Translations under genes and position numbers: made by a program | Part shown: piece by piece, positions 33,082 through 42,383 of the stretch | Numbering within the stretch: position 1 is the first letter of the stretch | How the letters are laid out: each line of letters starts with the position of its first letter | Notes under the pieces: generated by a model | Told to the model about the DNA's origin: nothing | Databases searched by the model: none | Seen by the model: only the letters and a program-made list of their open reading frames with translations | From: Pontibacillus halophilus JSM 076056 = DSM 19796 | Lineage (GTDB): Bacteria > Bacillota > Bacilli > Bacillales > BH030062 | Length of the DNA: 64,000 nucleotides | NCBI RefSeq assembly: GCF_000425205.1 | Contig: NZ_AULI01000011.1 | Location: 62,001-126,000, forward strand | Reading direction: 5' to 3'

Positions 33082-34314
33082 ATCAAGAAAGTGTTTGTAA
33101 GTTTAGTATCTAGTTTACTGATTATTATGTCTATGGGTGCAACAGCGAATGCAGACTCAAATAAGAAACATGTTAATCCAATAACCACTACTGAGACACA
33201 AGAAATTGACAAACAACTTAAAGATGATCGAAATACTTTACGAGATGTTTTAGTTAAATATCTTGGAAAAGACTATATTGATCATATCTCTTATACTACT
33301 GAATATAATGAAACCAATGAAAATAGCAAGCTAGTAGTCCATTATAAAAATGAAAACACTAAAATTACGCAAGTGAAAAAAGAGCTCCAAAAACGACTAG
33401 CAACAAAAATAAAATTCAATAAAGTTGACTATACACACGAGGACTTAAGCAAGTTCACATCACAGATGAATAAAAAGATTGAAGACAATGGTGAGATTGA
33501 TAAATTAGCTGGCTTTGACCCTGACGCTCATAAAGAGAAAATTTATATCCAATATGTGAATAGTTTCAACGAATCTACAAAGAAAGAGTTAAAGAATATA
33601 TTTGAAAAAGTTGAATTTGTAAAGACTGAAAGCAAACCTCAGAGTACTATCGCTAGAGATAAGGACTACAACAAACTTGGAGGTGGTCTAGCAATCGATA
33701 TAGGCGGTGGTTTTTGCACCACTACTGGCGTAGCTAGTAAAGGGGGAAGCTGGTTTGTACTTACTGCTGGCCATTGTCTAGAAGGAGATAATAGTACTAT
33801 ATCCCAATATAATGAACCCCTTGGTACTGATCATTCTACGTTAGTAGGTAGAGGTGTAGATGCGGGTGTAGTAAAAGTTAGACAGAATATGAGTAACATA
33901 AAACGCTATGCTTATGACGGTCTTTACCTCCATGCAGAGAACGATAGAGACTATGATGCAAAATTCAAAAGCGAAGATCCTGCTGGACTTGGAGACGAAG
34001 TAACTATGTCTGGAGTAACGTCTGGTGTTCAAACAGGTGTTGTTACTGATATGTATACTGAAGTTAACTATGAAGAGCTACCTGTACTTCAAAAAGTCAG
34101 AGTTGCTACCTATAGTTCCGATAACGGGGATAGCGGTGCACCTGTATTCACTACTGCATATGGTGGAAATAAAATTTCTGGAATACATAGTGGTTCCAAT
34201 TCGTATAAAGGAGAAGCTTATTTCACGCCGATAGAAGATGTTGAGGAAGAATATTCTACGAGTGAAGCTACTTTTGATTTTTATCAAGGTGATGAAGCTA
34301 TACTAATAGACTAA
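33082..34314 (+). CDS. Secreted S1-type (alpha-lytic-like) serine protease with propeptide
   Basis: About 410 residues. A signal peptide reads xKKVFVSLVSSLLIIMSMGATANA. A Lys/Glu-rich pro-region of about 160 residues is followed by a trypsin-fold domain. The triad is His in VLTAGHCLEG, Asp in GRGVDAGVV and Ser in DNGDSGAPVF. It is probably a self-processing extracellular protease. The start is uncertain. The best-placed codon after AGGAG (9-base spacing) is ATC at 33082, giving a perfect (M)KKVFVSL signal peptide; GTG at 33073 or 33091 and ATG at 33046 are poorly spaced. The gene is clearly richer in A+T than its neighbours, suggesting transfer. Confidence 0.85.
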   Translation: MKKVFVSLVSSLLIIMSMGATANADSNKKHVNPITTTETQEIDKQLKDDRNTLRDVLVKYLGKDYIDHISYTTEYNETNENSKLVVHYKNENTKITQVKKELQKRLATKIKFNKVDYTHEDLSKFTSQMNKKIEDNGEIDKLAGFDPDAHKEKIYIQYVNSFNESTKKELKNIFEKVEFVKTESKPQSTIARDKDYNKLGGGLAIDIGGGFCTTTGVASKGGSWFVLTAGHCLEGDNSTISQYNEPLGTDHSTLVGRGVDAGVVKVRQNMSNIKRYAYDGLYLHAENDRDYDAKFKSEDPAGLGDEVTMSGVTSGVQTGVVTDMYTEVNYEELPVLQKVRVATYSSDNGDSGAPVFTTAYGGNKISGIHSGSNSYKGEAYFTPIEDVEEEYSTSEATFDFYQGDEAILID

Positions 34315-34330
34315 ATAAAAGTGATTTAAT

Positions 34331-34376
34331 ATCCTCAAGGCTAGTAGAATATATAGCCTTGAGGATGTTGTATTTT
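34331..34376 (+). terminator. Terminator of the protease gene
   Basis: ATCCTCAAGGCT (34331-34342) pairs perfectly with AGCCTTGAGGAT (34355-34366); gttgtatttt follows. Confidence 0.88.
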
Positions 34377-34506
34377 AAGAGTGTGTTTACATGTCTAACA
34401 CCCTATCATCCAAAACCCTGACATTCTCTTTCGAAAAGCAATTGACACCTTCTACTCTCTACCCAATCTCACAAAAGTGCAAGCCCATCGTACATTCTCC
34501 CCCTAT

Positions 34507-35688
34507 CTACACACGCTCAACAAGCGTCGCCACACCATGTCCTCCACCCACACATAAGGTAGCTAATCCTGTCTTAAAGTCTCGTCTCTTCATTTCATAC
34601 AACAAGGAGACGAGAATACGGGCGCCAGAAGCTCCGATGGGATGACCAAGAGCGATGGCTCCTCCGTTGACGTTCACCTTATAGTCGCCCCAGCCAAGCT
34701 CCTTTTGTACGGCTAGCGTCTGGGCTGCAAACGCTTCATTGGCTTCGACTAAGTCTACATCCTTCAAGGAAAGCCCAGTTCGCTCAAGCAGCTTACGAGT
34801 GGCGAAGGCTGGGCCGATTCCCATGATGCTTGGGTCAACCCCAACACTCGCGTTCCCTTTAATGACCGCGAGCGGCTCCACTCCAAGCTCATGTGCCTTC
34901 TCCATCGACATAAGGACGACCGCTGCTGCACCATCGTTAATGCCTGAAGCGTTCCCAGCCGTTACCGTACCTTCTTGGTCGAAAGCAGGACGAAGCTTCC
35001 CGAGAGACTCCACCGTAGTTCCTTCGCGCGGATGTTCGTCCACCTCGAATGGAATGGCTTCTCCTTTTCGTTGTGGTACTGGAACGGCTACGATCTCTTC
35101 CTCGAACCGCCCTGCCTCAATGGCAGCAAGGGCACGATGCTGGCTTCGTGCTGCATATTGGTCTTGTTCTTCACGAGAAAGGTCATATCGCTTCGCCAGA
35201 TTTTCTGCTGTAATACCCATATGATAGTCGTAGATGGCACACTGCAATCCATCTTGAATCATGCTGTCAACAACTTGACCATGCCCCATCCGATAACCGT
35301 CTCTTCCCTTTGGAAGCAGATAAGGAGCTTGTGACATATTTTCCATTCCACCTGCTACGACGACCTCTCTATCCCCAGTCTGGATCGCTTGGGAAGCTAA
35401 GTGAACCGCCTTCAACCCTGAGCCACATAGCTTGTTAATCGTCATGGAAGGCACTTCTACCCCGAGTCCAGCTTTAATCGCCGCTTGTCGAGTTGGATTC
35501 TGACCGAGCCCAGCTTGCAGCACATTTCCCATGATAACTTCATCCACAGCCAAGTCCTCAACACCGACCCGCTTTAAACATTCTTTAATTACAACCGCTC
35601 CTAGCGTCACAGCAGAGACATCCCTTAATCCCCCACCGAACGTTCCGGTTGCCGTTCGAGCTGCTGCAACAATAGCCACTTCTTTCAT
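34507..35688 (-). CDS. Acetyl-CoA acetyltransferase (thiolase)
   Basis: 393 residues. The nucleophilic Cys is in [12 protein letters not shown], the active-site His in [20 protein letters not shown] and the second Cys in TLCVGGGHG (often GGGQG in the family). It interconverts two acetyl-CoA and acetoacetyl-CoA. It is the last gene of the scoA-scoB-permease operon. The logical sequence is acetoacetate uptake, activation by CoA transferase and thiolytic cleavage to acetyl-CoA. Confidence 0.94.
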   Translation of the reverse strand: MKEVAIVAAARTATGTFGGGLRDVSAVTLGAVVIKECLKRVGVEDLAVDEVIMGNVLQAGLGQNPTRQAAIKAGLGVEVPSMTINKLCGSGLKAVHLASQAIQTGDREVVVAGGMENMSQAPYLLPKGRDGYRMGHGQVVDSMIQDGLQCAIYDYHMGITAENLAKRYDLSREEQDQYAARSQHRALAAIEAGRFEEEIVAVPVPQRKGEAIPFEVDEHPREGTTVESLGKLRPAFDQEGTVTAGNASGINDGAAAVVLMSMEKAHELGVEPLAVIKGNASVGVDPSIMGIGPAFATRKLLERTGLSLKDVDLVEANEAFAAQTLAVQKELGWGDYKVNVNGGAIALGHPIGASGARILVSLLYEMKRRDFKTGLATLCVGGGHGVATLVERV

Positions 35689-35734
35689 TCCATCCCCTCC
35701 ATGGCAAAGACGGGTGGAAGAACCCGCCTTAAGA

Positions 35735-37054
35735 TTAAATTCCTAAACCTAATGAAAAGAGTACAATCGCTAACGCTAACCCTAGTAACGGAACAATGAC
35801 CGTGAGCGCGCCTACTGCACCATAGGCATCCGCATGCGTTTCTCCACAAATCGCTCGGATTGTTGTCACAACGTATCCATTGTGCGGTAGAGAATCGAGT
35901 GCACCTGAAGAGATAGACACAGTACGGTGAAGTGCCTCTGTGTTTACGCCCATATCTAAATAATGCGGTGCAAGAATTGGCAACGCAATGGCCTGACCAC
36001 CTGAAGCAGACCCAGTTAATCCAGCGATTACACTGACGGCAATAGCTCCTCCAATCAACGGGCTGCCTGGTATGCTTGTCATCGCATCAACCGCCGTTTG
36101 AAAGGCAGGCACGGCCTTTGCCACGCTACCAAATCCAACAACCGCCGCTGTGTTCCCTATGGCAATCAACGCGCCAACTGTTCCAGCAGACAAGGCACCG
36201 AAGAAATCGTTAAAGTATTTATAATTCAACGCATAACCAGCTAGAATCCCTCCAAGCAACGCGACAATCAGCGCCGATTGCTTCAAGGAGTCGTGGAAGA
36301 TAAATGAGAGCACAAGTACCACGACGAGTGGGAGGATGCCCATTACTGGATTTGGTAGTTTCCGATTCTCCACTTGCGGGTCTTCTTCACGACCAACGAA
36401 CGTCTCACCTCGATCTACTGCCTTACCAATCATTTTGCGTAGCCACCAGTAGCCGAATGCGGCCATGAACAAGGCAACAATTATACTCACTTCCCAACCT
36501 GCATAAGGCGAGGTGTCTAAATATTCAATTGGAATCCAGTTTTGGATTTCTGGGGAACCAGCAGATGTCATCGTAAATGTCACGGAACCAAACGCAAGTG
36601 CGGCAGGTATAAACCGCCTTGGAAGGTTTGCCTCCTTAAACAAGCTAACTGCCATCGGATAGACTGAAAAGGCAACAACAAACAGACTAACCCCGCCGTA
36701 AGTCAGAATGGCACAAGCGAGTACGATGGCAAGCACGGCACGTTGCATGCCAAGCTTTCCTACAATCCATTTCGAGACACTGTCCGCTGAACCACTATCT
36801 TCCATCACCTTGCCAAATAAGGCTCCAAGTAAGAACATTGGAAACCATGACGCTACGAAGCCCGAGAACCCGCCCATATAGTTGCCGACGAGATTCGCAG
36901 CTCCCTCCGGAGCCGTCTGTGGAAACAAGTCCAACCCTCCGAGAACGCCAACAATGATGGCACAGAGTGGACCCGCTATAAGTAAGTTCATCCCTCTTAA
37001 CGTTAGAATAATTAAGAGTGCTAATCCCCCGATTAATCCAATCATACTTAACAC
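35735..37054 (-). CDS. GntP-family permease (YxjC-like)
   Basis: 439 residues, about twelve membrane helices, with the GntP-type blocks [34 protein letters not shown] and [19 protein letters not shown]. GntP members carry gluconate and other organic acids. The position between scoB and thiolase, as with B. subtilis yxjC beside scoAB, points to a short-chain keto- or hydroxy-acid such as acetoacetate or hydroxybutyrate (inference). A short hairpin follows before the thiolase gene (35706-35728), without a strong T-tract. Confidence 0.85.
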   Translation of the reverse strand: MLSMIGLIGGLALLIILTLRGMNLLIAGPLCAIIVGVLGGLDLFPQTAPEGAANLVGNYMGGFSGFVASWFPMFLLGALFGKVMEDSGSADSVSKWIVGKLGMQRAVLAIVLACAILTYGGVSLFVVAFSVYPMAVSLFKEANLPRRFIPAALAFGSVTFTMTSAGSPEIQNWIPIEYLDTSPYAGWEVSIIVALFMAAFGYWWLRKMIGKAVDRGETFVGREEDPQVENRKLPNPVMGILPLVVVLVLSFIFHDSLKQSALIVALLGGILAGYALNYKYFNDFFGALSAGTVGALIAIGNTAAVVGFGSVAKAVPAFQTAVDAMTSIPGSPLIGGAIAVSVIAGLTGSASGGQAIALPILAPHYLDMGVNTEALHRTVSISSGALDSLPHNGYVVTTIRAICGETHADAYGAVGALTVIVPLLGLALAIVLFSLGLGI

Positions 37055-37088
37055 GGTCGCCCCAACTCCCTTAGTCTCTTAGATGTGT

Positions 37089-37742
37089 TTAATAGGCATC
37101 TAGCTTCAGTTCTTCAGAGATGATGAGCGCTGGTTCTGTCGTTGCTTCGACCTCCCCCAAACTGTAACCGCTCGCAATCTCGACCAGCTTCAACCCTTTT
37201 GATGTTACGTCCATGACCGCTCTCTCTGTAATAATCCGGTCCACTACCCCCACTCCCGTCAATGGCAACGTACACTCGTTTAAGATCTTCGACTCTCCCC
37301 GTTTGTTGACATGGTCCATGATGACAATGACACGCTTGCTGCCATGAACAAGGTCCATCGCCCCTCCCATGCCTTTCACCATCTTCCCAGGAATCATCCA
37401 GTTCGCTAGGTCTCCTGTTGCAGAAACTTCCATTCCACCAAGAATAGCCAAATCTATGTGACCACCACGAATCATAGCGAAGGATTCAGCGCTATCGAAA
37501 TAGCATGCGCCGGTCGTCGCAGTGACCGTTTCTTTCCCTGCATTGATTAAGTCTGCGTCTACTTCCTTCTCAGTCGGATACGGGCCTATTCCAAGAAGAC
37601 CGTTCTCCGATTGAAGCATAACCGTCTTCCCCCCGCCGATATAATTCGCTACCATGGTAGGCATTCCAATCCCGAGATTCACATAATCACCAGACTTAAT
37701 CTCACGTTCAGCCCTTCTTGCAATTCGTTCGCGATTCGACAT
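37089..37742 (-). CDS. scoB: 3-oxoacid CoA-transferase subunit B
   Basis: 217 residues. Family block [16 protein letters not shown] and the catalytic Glu in [14 protein letters not shown], then the [19 protein letters not shown] segment. It transfers CoA from succinyl-CoA to acetoacetate with subunit A. It lies 15 bases after scoA. Normal length. Confidence 0.94.
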   Translation of the reverse strand: MSNRERIARRAEREIKSGDYVNLGIGMPTMVANYIGGGKTVMLQSENGLLGIGPYPTEKEVDADLINAGKETVTATTGACYFDSAESFAMIRGGHIDLAILGGMEVSATGDLANWMIPGKMVKGMGGAMDLVHGSKRVIVIMDHVNKRGESKILNECTLPLTGVGVVDRIITERAVMDVTSKGLKLVEIASGYSLGEVEATTEPALIISEELKLDAY

Positions 37743-37757
37743 GGGTCCACTCCCCCT

Positions 37758-38450
37758 TTAAGACGACGCGGTTGTGAGCCGCTCAATCCGTTTTTCCTGA
37801 TTTCCAACAATTAATCCTTGTACATACACACTCGGCGTGTGAATCTCATTCGCGTCAAGCTCCCCGGTCTCAACCAGATACTCAACTTCAGCGATAGTGC
37901 GCTTACCAGCTGCCGCCATGAGTGGGTTAAAGTTACGAGCTGTCTTGTTGTAGATTAGATTCCCAAGTCGGTCACCCTTGTAAGCTCGTACAAGGCTCCA
38001 ATCTGCTGTAATGGCTTCTTCTAATAAGTACGCTTTTCCATTGAACTCCCTAACTTCTTTCCCTTCTGCTACAGGCGTCCCTACTCCAGCTGGTGTGTAG
38101 AAGGCGGGGATTCCCGCTCCACCTGCTCGAACTCGTTCCGCAAGCGTCCCTTGTGGAATAATATCGACTTCAAGTTCACCATTTAATAACTGGCGTTCAA
38201 ACTCTTTATTCTCCCCAACATAGGAGCCTATCATTTTCTTGATTTGCTTGTTTAATAGGAGCAGCCCAAGTCCCCAATCATCCACTCCGCAGTTGTTCGA
38301 TACGACGGTTAAGTCCTTCACTCCGCTCTTGGCAAGCGCTACAATGAGATTCTCAGGGATGCCACATAGTCCAAATCCACCAACGAGCAGGGTATCCCCG
38401 TCTTTAATCTCCGCTACAGCATCCTCACATGATTCGTATAAGACCTTCAC
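37758..38450 (-). CDS. scoA: 3-oxoacid CoA-transferase subunit A
   Basis: 230 residues with [18 protein letters not shown] near the start, [14 protein letters not shown], and the [21 protein letters not shown] block of class I CoA-transferase alpha subunits. It forms a heterodimer or heterotetramer with ScoB. GTG start after AGGAGGGATTTGA. It heads the four-gene operon. No confident promoter was found; a near-match to a SigL (-24/-12) promoter has the wrong spacing. Confidence 0.94.
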   Translation of the reverse strand: MKVLYESCEDAVAEIKDGDTLLVGGFGLCGIPENLIVALAKSGVKDLTVVSNNCGVDDWGLGLLLLNKQIKKMIGSYVGENKEFERQLLNGELEVDIIPQGTLAERVRAGGAGIPAFYTPAGVGTPVAEGKEVREFNGKAYLLEEAITADWSLVRAYKGDRLGNLIYNKTARNFNPLMAAAGKRTIAEVEYLVETGELDANEIHTPSVYVQGLIVGNQEKRIERLTTASS

Positions 38451-38633
38451 TCAAATCCCTCCTTCTACATGGCCTATCCTATGTGTATGCATAAGTCGTC
38501 CAACTATGAAGCGTGTAAGGATGAAAGATCCATAGTTTTGATTGTATTAATTACGTTTAAATCTCTAAATCAAGGGAAAAGGAATAGATGAACCTTTAAG
38601 AAGATTCTAGTAATAGAAGGGAAGTAGGATGAG

Positions 38634-39368
38634 GTGAATCCACTCGTTTCTGTTGTGACGCCCGTGTTTAATGGAGAAAGGTACCTTTATGATTGCGTAC
38701 AGTCCGTGCTTAAACAGACGTACTCCAATTGGGAAATGATCCTTGTCAACGACGCGTCAACAGATGGAACCGCTCACCTCTTAGAAGACTTGTCTAAAGA
38801 CGACAAGCGGATTAAACCCGTCTCCCTCATGTATAACCGTGGAGCTGCTTATGCAAGAAATGAAGCCATACGAAGAGCGAATGGAAAGTATGTCGCCTTC
38901 CTTGATTGCGATGATTATTGGCACCCGGACAAACTTAGGAAGCAAATTCAGTTTATGGAACAGTATCATCATCCATTTACATACACAAACTATGCTCTCG
39001 TGAATGAGCGCGGCGAACTACTTGAAGAAATGACACTTTCTCCGACGTTGACTTACCGAGATTTATTGAAACGAAATAGCATTGGCTGTCTCACAGTCAT
39101 CTTAAACCGTGAACACTTTCATGAATTACACATGCCGTCGATTGGCCATGAAGATTACGCCACTTGGTTGCAATGTCTAAAGGAGATTGATGGAGCGTAT
39201 GGGTTAGAAGAGTCGCTTGCTTCGTTTCGAGTTCGTAAGCAATCGCTTAGCTCCAATCGTTGGAAGGGATTAAAGTGGAGATGGGGCGTTTATCGCTACC
39301 AAAGGCTTAACTATGTACAATCTTGTTATTATATGGTCAGTCATACCCTACAATCAAAGTTGAGGTAG
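38634..39368 (+). CDS. Family 2 glycosyltransferase (SpsA/GT-A type)
   Basis: 244 residues. It opens with PLVSVVTPVFNGERYLYDCVQSVL, with nucleotide-binding NDASTDGT and the DxD equivalent in VAFLDCDDYWHPDKL. It has no membrane helices, unlike the processive enzyme at 3.5-4.9 kb. It transfers a single sugar to an unknown acceptor, probably a surface glycan or teichoic acid. The GTG start follows AGGATGAG. It is not in an operon. Confidence 0.88.
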   Translation: MNPLVSVVTPVFNGERYLYDCVQSVLKQTYSNWEMILVNDASTDGTAHLLEDLSKDDKRIKPVSLMYNRGAAYARNEAIRRANGKYVAFLDCDDYWHPDKLRKQIQFMEQYHHPFTYTNYALVNERGELLEEMTLSPTLTYRDLLKRNSIGCLTVILNREHFHELHMPSIGHEDYATWLQCLKEIDGAYGLEESLASFRVRKQSLSSNRWKGLKWRWGVYRYQRLNYVQSCYYMVSHTLQSKLR

Positions 39369-39394
39369 TAAGGAACGAACGTCCTCACTACCTC
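39362..39394 (+). terminator. Hairpin overlapping the stop of the GT2 gene
   Basis: GAGGTAGTAAGGA and TCCTCACTACCTC pair over 13 positions with one mismatch. No T-tract follows, so termination may be weak. Confidence 0.4.
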
Positions 39395-39438
39395 CTTCAA
39401 TGATGAACAGGATTACAAGACTCTAGTTCTTTACCTTT

Positions 39439-40053
39439 CTAGTAATAGAGTTGGTTGGAATATACATTCCCTACCCTTCTACTATTCCACATTCTACTTT
39501 GTTCATATCCTTCCTCCGCTTCGATTGCATCGGCCTTTGTAGGATGAACAGTTCCAAATGGGTGGTTAGGCGGTGCGTAAATAGAATAGAGCTTCATAGG
39601 TGTATTCCCTGTATTCGTCACATTGTGCCACGTTCCAGCTGGAATAATGATGGCATCATCATCAAACACGCGTCGCTCGAAATCAAGCGCCTCCTTACGT
39701 CGTCCCATTTGTACAAGACCTTCGCCCTGCTCAATTCTTAAGAACTGATCCACATCTGGATGAATCTCTAACCCGATGTCCTCACCTGGTGCGATGGACA
39801 TTAACGTAAGTTGAAGGTGGGCACCCGTCCACAACGCCGTTCGAAAATTCTCATTTTGCTTTGTTACCTTCTCAATATTTACGACGTACGGGTTTCGTCC
39901 ATTGTCTTTTAGATTCTGTTCTCTGTAATTAGCAGGCCAAGACACAGGAGCTGGATAGACAGGTACTGGCATCGAAGTCATCCCATACCTTCTTTCCATC
40001 ATGGTCCGTTGACAACCGTAATGCGGGTGACACCCATACATGACGTGATACAT
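39439..40053 (-). CDS. Cupin-domain protein with Tyr/Cys/His-rich N-terminus
   Basis: About 204 residues. The cupin core shows APGEDIGLEIHPDVDQF (motif 1, reduced metal ligands) and AIIIPAGTWHNVTN (motif 2, with PxGxxH). The first 30 residues (MYHVMYGCHPHYGCQRTMMERRYG) are unusually rich in Tyr, His, Cys and Met, as in some spore-coat proteins. Function unknown; a spore or surface role is a guess. The ATG at 40053 follows AGGGG by 10 bases; an ATG 18 bases upstream has no ribosome site. Confidence 0.75.
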   Translation of the reverse strand: MYHVMYGCHPHYGCQRTMMERRYGMTSMPVPVYPAPVSWPANYREQNLKDNGRNPYVVNIEKVTKQNENFRTALWTGAHLQLTLMSIAPGEDIGLEIHPDVDQFLRIEQGEGLVQMGRRKEALDFERRVFDDDAIIIPAGTWHNVTNTGNTPMKLYSIYAPPNHPFGTVHPTKADAIEAEEGYEQSRMWNSRRVGNVYSNQLYY

Positions 40054-40198
40054 TTCTCTCAGTCCCCTCATGTTTATATACCGTATCGTATGCAGGGAGA
40101 GTCATAAAGTCCCTGATTGCGAACCCAACAATTCACGAAGATGAGCGTGACGAAGAACAACAATAACAATTAAAATCTGTACGATCAGGAGGGCAACG

Positions 40199-41047
40199 AT
40201 GTCCAACGGTTACAATTATTCCTCGACCGATTTCAAGTCTTTACACACAGCTTCTCATAAGCTGTTCGAATCCATTTGCCAGTACCTTAACGTAAATAGT
40301 GCTTACGTTGCCAGGAAAGGCAAGGATGCCATGATTGTCATTAGCTCCTATAATGCTAAGGACGTCATGGTACAAGAAGGGTTTTCCATCGATTATGGTG
40401 ATAGCAATTGCCAACACGTCCTTTCAAGCACGTATCATTCAACGTCAAATTTGCTAAGTGATGAGCAGACGAAAAACCTCAAGTTTAATATGGACGAGCA
40501 AGTAAAGGGATTTCTAGGTGTTACATTAATGGATACGAACGGCAAAACGTTCGGAACGTTATGCGTTCTAGATAAAGAAGAGAAAACATTTAGCGATGAA
40601 GATGTAGAGTTCTTAAAGTCAATGGCAGATGTGTTGTCTCACTTAATTGAACTCGACGAAACGAAATACAACATGGCATTCTTGAATGTTCCAATCGTAC
40701 CAATCACAGAAGGAGTTTCCATTCTAACCCTACAAGGCATCATTGATGAGAACCGTGCTGATAAAATACTAAGGACGGTGTTAGAGTATGGTTCCAAGCA
40801 TAAGATTGATTACTTTATCGTGGACCTATCTGGACTCGTCATACTTGATGGACAATTCCCTCAAGTAATCGTTAAACTTGTACAATCGTTAGAAATGATG
40901 GGGATTACTACAATTATGACTGGGATATCCCCCGCAAGTGCCATGCACGATGGGACGAACACTCAACTCACTCAGTTAAATACCAAGACCGTCTTTAATT
41001 TAGAAGCTGCATTACACTATATTGGCTTCTCGCTGATTGAATCCTAA
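40199..41047 (+). CDS. GAF-STAS protein (RsbR-paralogue-like)
   Basis: 282 residues: an N-terminal GAF-type sensor (about 15-155; GDSNCQHVL, GFLGVTLMDTNGKTFGTLCVLD) and a C-terminal STAS domain (about 165-280; VPIVPITEGVSILTLQG, FIVDLSGLVILDG, TIMTGISPASAM). This is the layout of stressosome co-antagonists. The two threonines phosphorylated in RsbR-type STAS domains appear replaced (ILDG instead of VDT; no Thr after GISPASA), so it may be a silent scaffold. AGGAGG precedes the ATG. No RsbS/RsbT partner in the window. Confidence 0.82.
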   Translation: MSNGYNYSSTDFKSLHTASHKLFESICQYLNVNSAYVARKGKDAMIVISSYNAKDVMVQEGFSIDYGDSNCQHVLSSTYHSTSNLLSDEQTKNLKFNMDEQVKGFLGVTLMDTNGKTFGTLCVLDKEEKTFSDEDVEFLKSMADVLSHLIELDETKYNMAFLNVPIVPITEGVSILTLQGIIDENRADKILRTVLEYGSKHKIDYFIVDLSGLVILDGQFPQVIVKLVQSLEMMGITTIMTGISPASAMHDGTNTQLTQLNTKTVFNLEAALHYIGFSLIES

Positions 41048-41195
41048 GTCAGCATACTCTTATGAAGGGGTGTAGGGCGACGGCCCCTATCCCCCCTGGA
41101 ATTCCGCGCAATCTATCGACCACATCCCCCCCCTTTTCACCCCTTGATTCTTCCTTTACTTTGAGCAGAACATACAATGGGCAACTAAGAAAGCG

Positions 41196-41342
41196 ATGAT
41201 ACTCCAAGCCACCGTTATCCTCACCGCCTTACTCACCATCATCTTAGGCCACTATATATGGCTAAACTTTGAGCCTCACCAAGCGAATTCTAGAACGAAC
41301 CTCTATAATGATCATGACTACATAAAAAACCGACTTTCCTAG
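41196..41342 (+). CDS. Possible 48-residue membrane-anchored peptide
   Basis: Frame starting MILQATVILTALLTIILGHY: one N-terminal membrane helix and a polar tail. The ribosome site is poor (aagaaagcg), and the frame ends in the convergent terminator. It may be chance. Confidence 0.25.
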   Translation: MILQATVILTALLTIILGHYIWLNFEPHQANSRTNLYNDHDYIKNRLS

Positions 41343-41353
41343 TGAAAGCCGGT
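41324..41353 (-). terminator. Terminator of the siderophore-iron operon
   Basis: ACCGGCTTTC pairs with GAAAGTCGGT (one G-U) on the minus strand, followed by T6. Confidence 0.88.
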
Positions 41354-41366
41354 TCAAATGCTTATC

Positions 41367-42383
41367 TTATAGATCAGACCTCATTAACAGGTATAAGAAA
41401 TAAGGCGCCCCTACAATAGAGACGACAATCCCTACTGGTATCTCGTTCGGAGCAAGTAGATTACGAGACACAATGTCTGCCCCTACGAGAAGTGCTGCTC
41501 CGAGCAGAGCTGAAGCAGGAATAATGAGTTGATATTGCCGTCCTACGAGACGACGAGCAATATGTGGAGCAAGCAATCCTAAGAAGGAAATTCCTCCACC
41601 AACCGCCACACCTGCAGCTGCAAGCGAGATACTTGCAAAGAGCAATTTCCGCCTTTCTTTATCAACTTGGACACCGAGCCCAGTTGCCACAGAAGCCCCA
41701 AGTTCAATCACATTTACAAAGCGGGCCTTATACATAGAATATGGGATGAAAACAACAATCCACGGGAGAATCGCGAACACATACATCCAATTCGACCCCC
41801 AAATACTCCCTGTTAACCAAACAGTCGCTGCCAGAAAGTCTTGAGGATTCATGATGAGTTGGAAGATGATAATCAGGGCTGAAAACCCTGCCGATACGCC
41901 AATTCCAACTAAGATTAGTCTAGTAGGGTGTAACTCTCCTCGCTTCGTCGCCAATGAATAAATAAGGATAGCGGCTACAAACGCCCCTACAAAGGCCGCT
42001 AACGGCATCATAAGTACAGAGCCCATTCCAGTAATGACACCATTTGAACTTCCCGACCAAAGGTGCATGTACATAATCACAGCTAATCCAGCCCCTGAAT
42101 TAATTCCTAGAATGCCAGGGTCTGCAAGTCCATTTCGTGATACCCCTTGAAGCATTGCTCCGGAGACGGCAAGTGCCATTCCTACTAACACCGCAACCGT
42201 AATGCGAGGTAGTCGGAGGGTGTAGAGTGCCACTTCTTGCTGCGTTGTACCTACACCGATAAGTGTGCGAACAACTTCAAGAGGGGTCATTGGAAATACC
42301 CCTACATTCATACTTAATAGAATCGTTCCAATCACAAGTGAGAGTAAGACAATCAAGACCGCAACTGGGGTTAATCGCTTCAT
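41367..42383 (-). CDS. Iron-siderophore ABC permease (FecCD family)
   Basis: 338 residues, about ten membrane helices. Signatures: LRLPRITVAVLVGMALAVSGAMLQ, NGLADPGILGINSGAGL and GGGISFLGLLAPHIARRLVG, the loop that meets the ATPase. It imports ferric siderophore together with the other permease. ATGA overlap with the upstream gene. No ATPase gene lies in this operon, so one is borrowed from elsewhere, as for several Bacillus uptake systems. Confidence 0.93.
   Translation of the reverse strand: MKRLTPVAVLIVLLSLVIGTILLSMNVGVFPMTPLEVVRTLIGVGTTQQEVALYTLRLPRITVAVLVGMALAVSGAMLQGVSRNGLADPGILGINSGAGLAVIMYMHLWSGSSNGVITGMGSVLMMPLAAFVGAFVAAILIYSLATKRGELHPTRLILVGIGVSAGFSALIIIFQLIMNPQDFLAATVWLTGSIWGSNWMYVFAILPWIVVFIPYSMYKARFVNVIELGASVATGLGVQVDKERRKLLFASISLAAAGVAVGGGISFLGLLAPHIARRLVGRQYQLIIPASALLGAALLVGADIVSRNLLAPNEIPVGIVVSIVGAPYFLYLLMRSDL

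Larger units (their letters stand above)
41048..41366. other. Intergenic region between GAF-STAS and iron permease genes
   Basis: Contains a C-rich tract near 41090-41140 and a short TAGGG/CCCTA hairpin near 41070 without a T-tract. One possible small frame and the permease terminator lie at its right end; both are listed separately. Confidence 0.5.

Noticed and set aside
34739-35224. 161-codon open frame opposite thiolase
   Set aside because: Lies wholly antisense to a well-supported thiolase gene, with no ribosome site and an implausible Ser/Ala/Arg-rich product.
38480-38520. SigL (-24/-12) promoter upstream of scoA
   Set aside because: A GG...GC pattern exists on the minus strand but the spacing is one base short, and SigL promoters tolerate no spacing change; no enhancer-type regulator gene is nearby.
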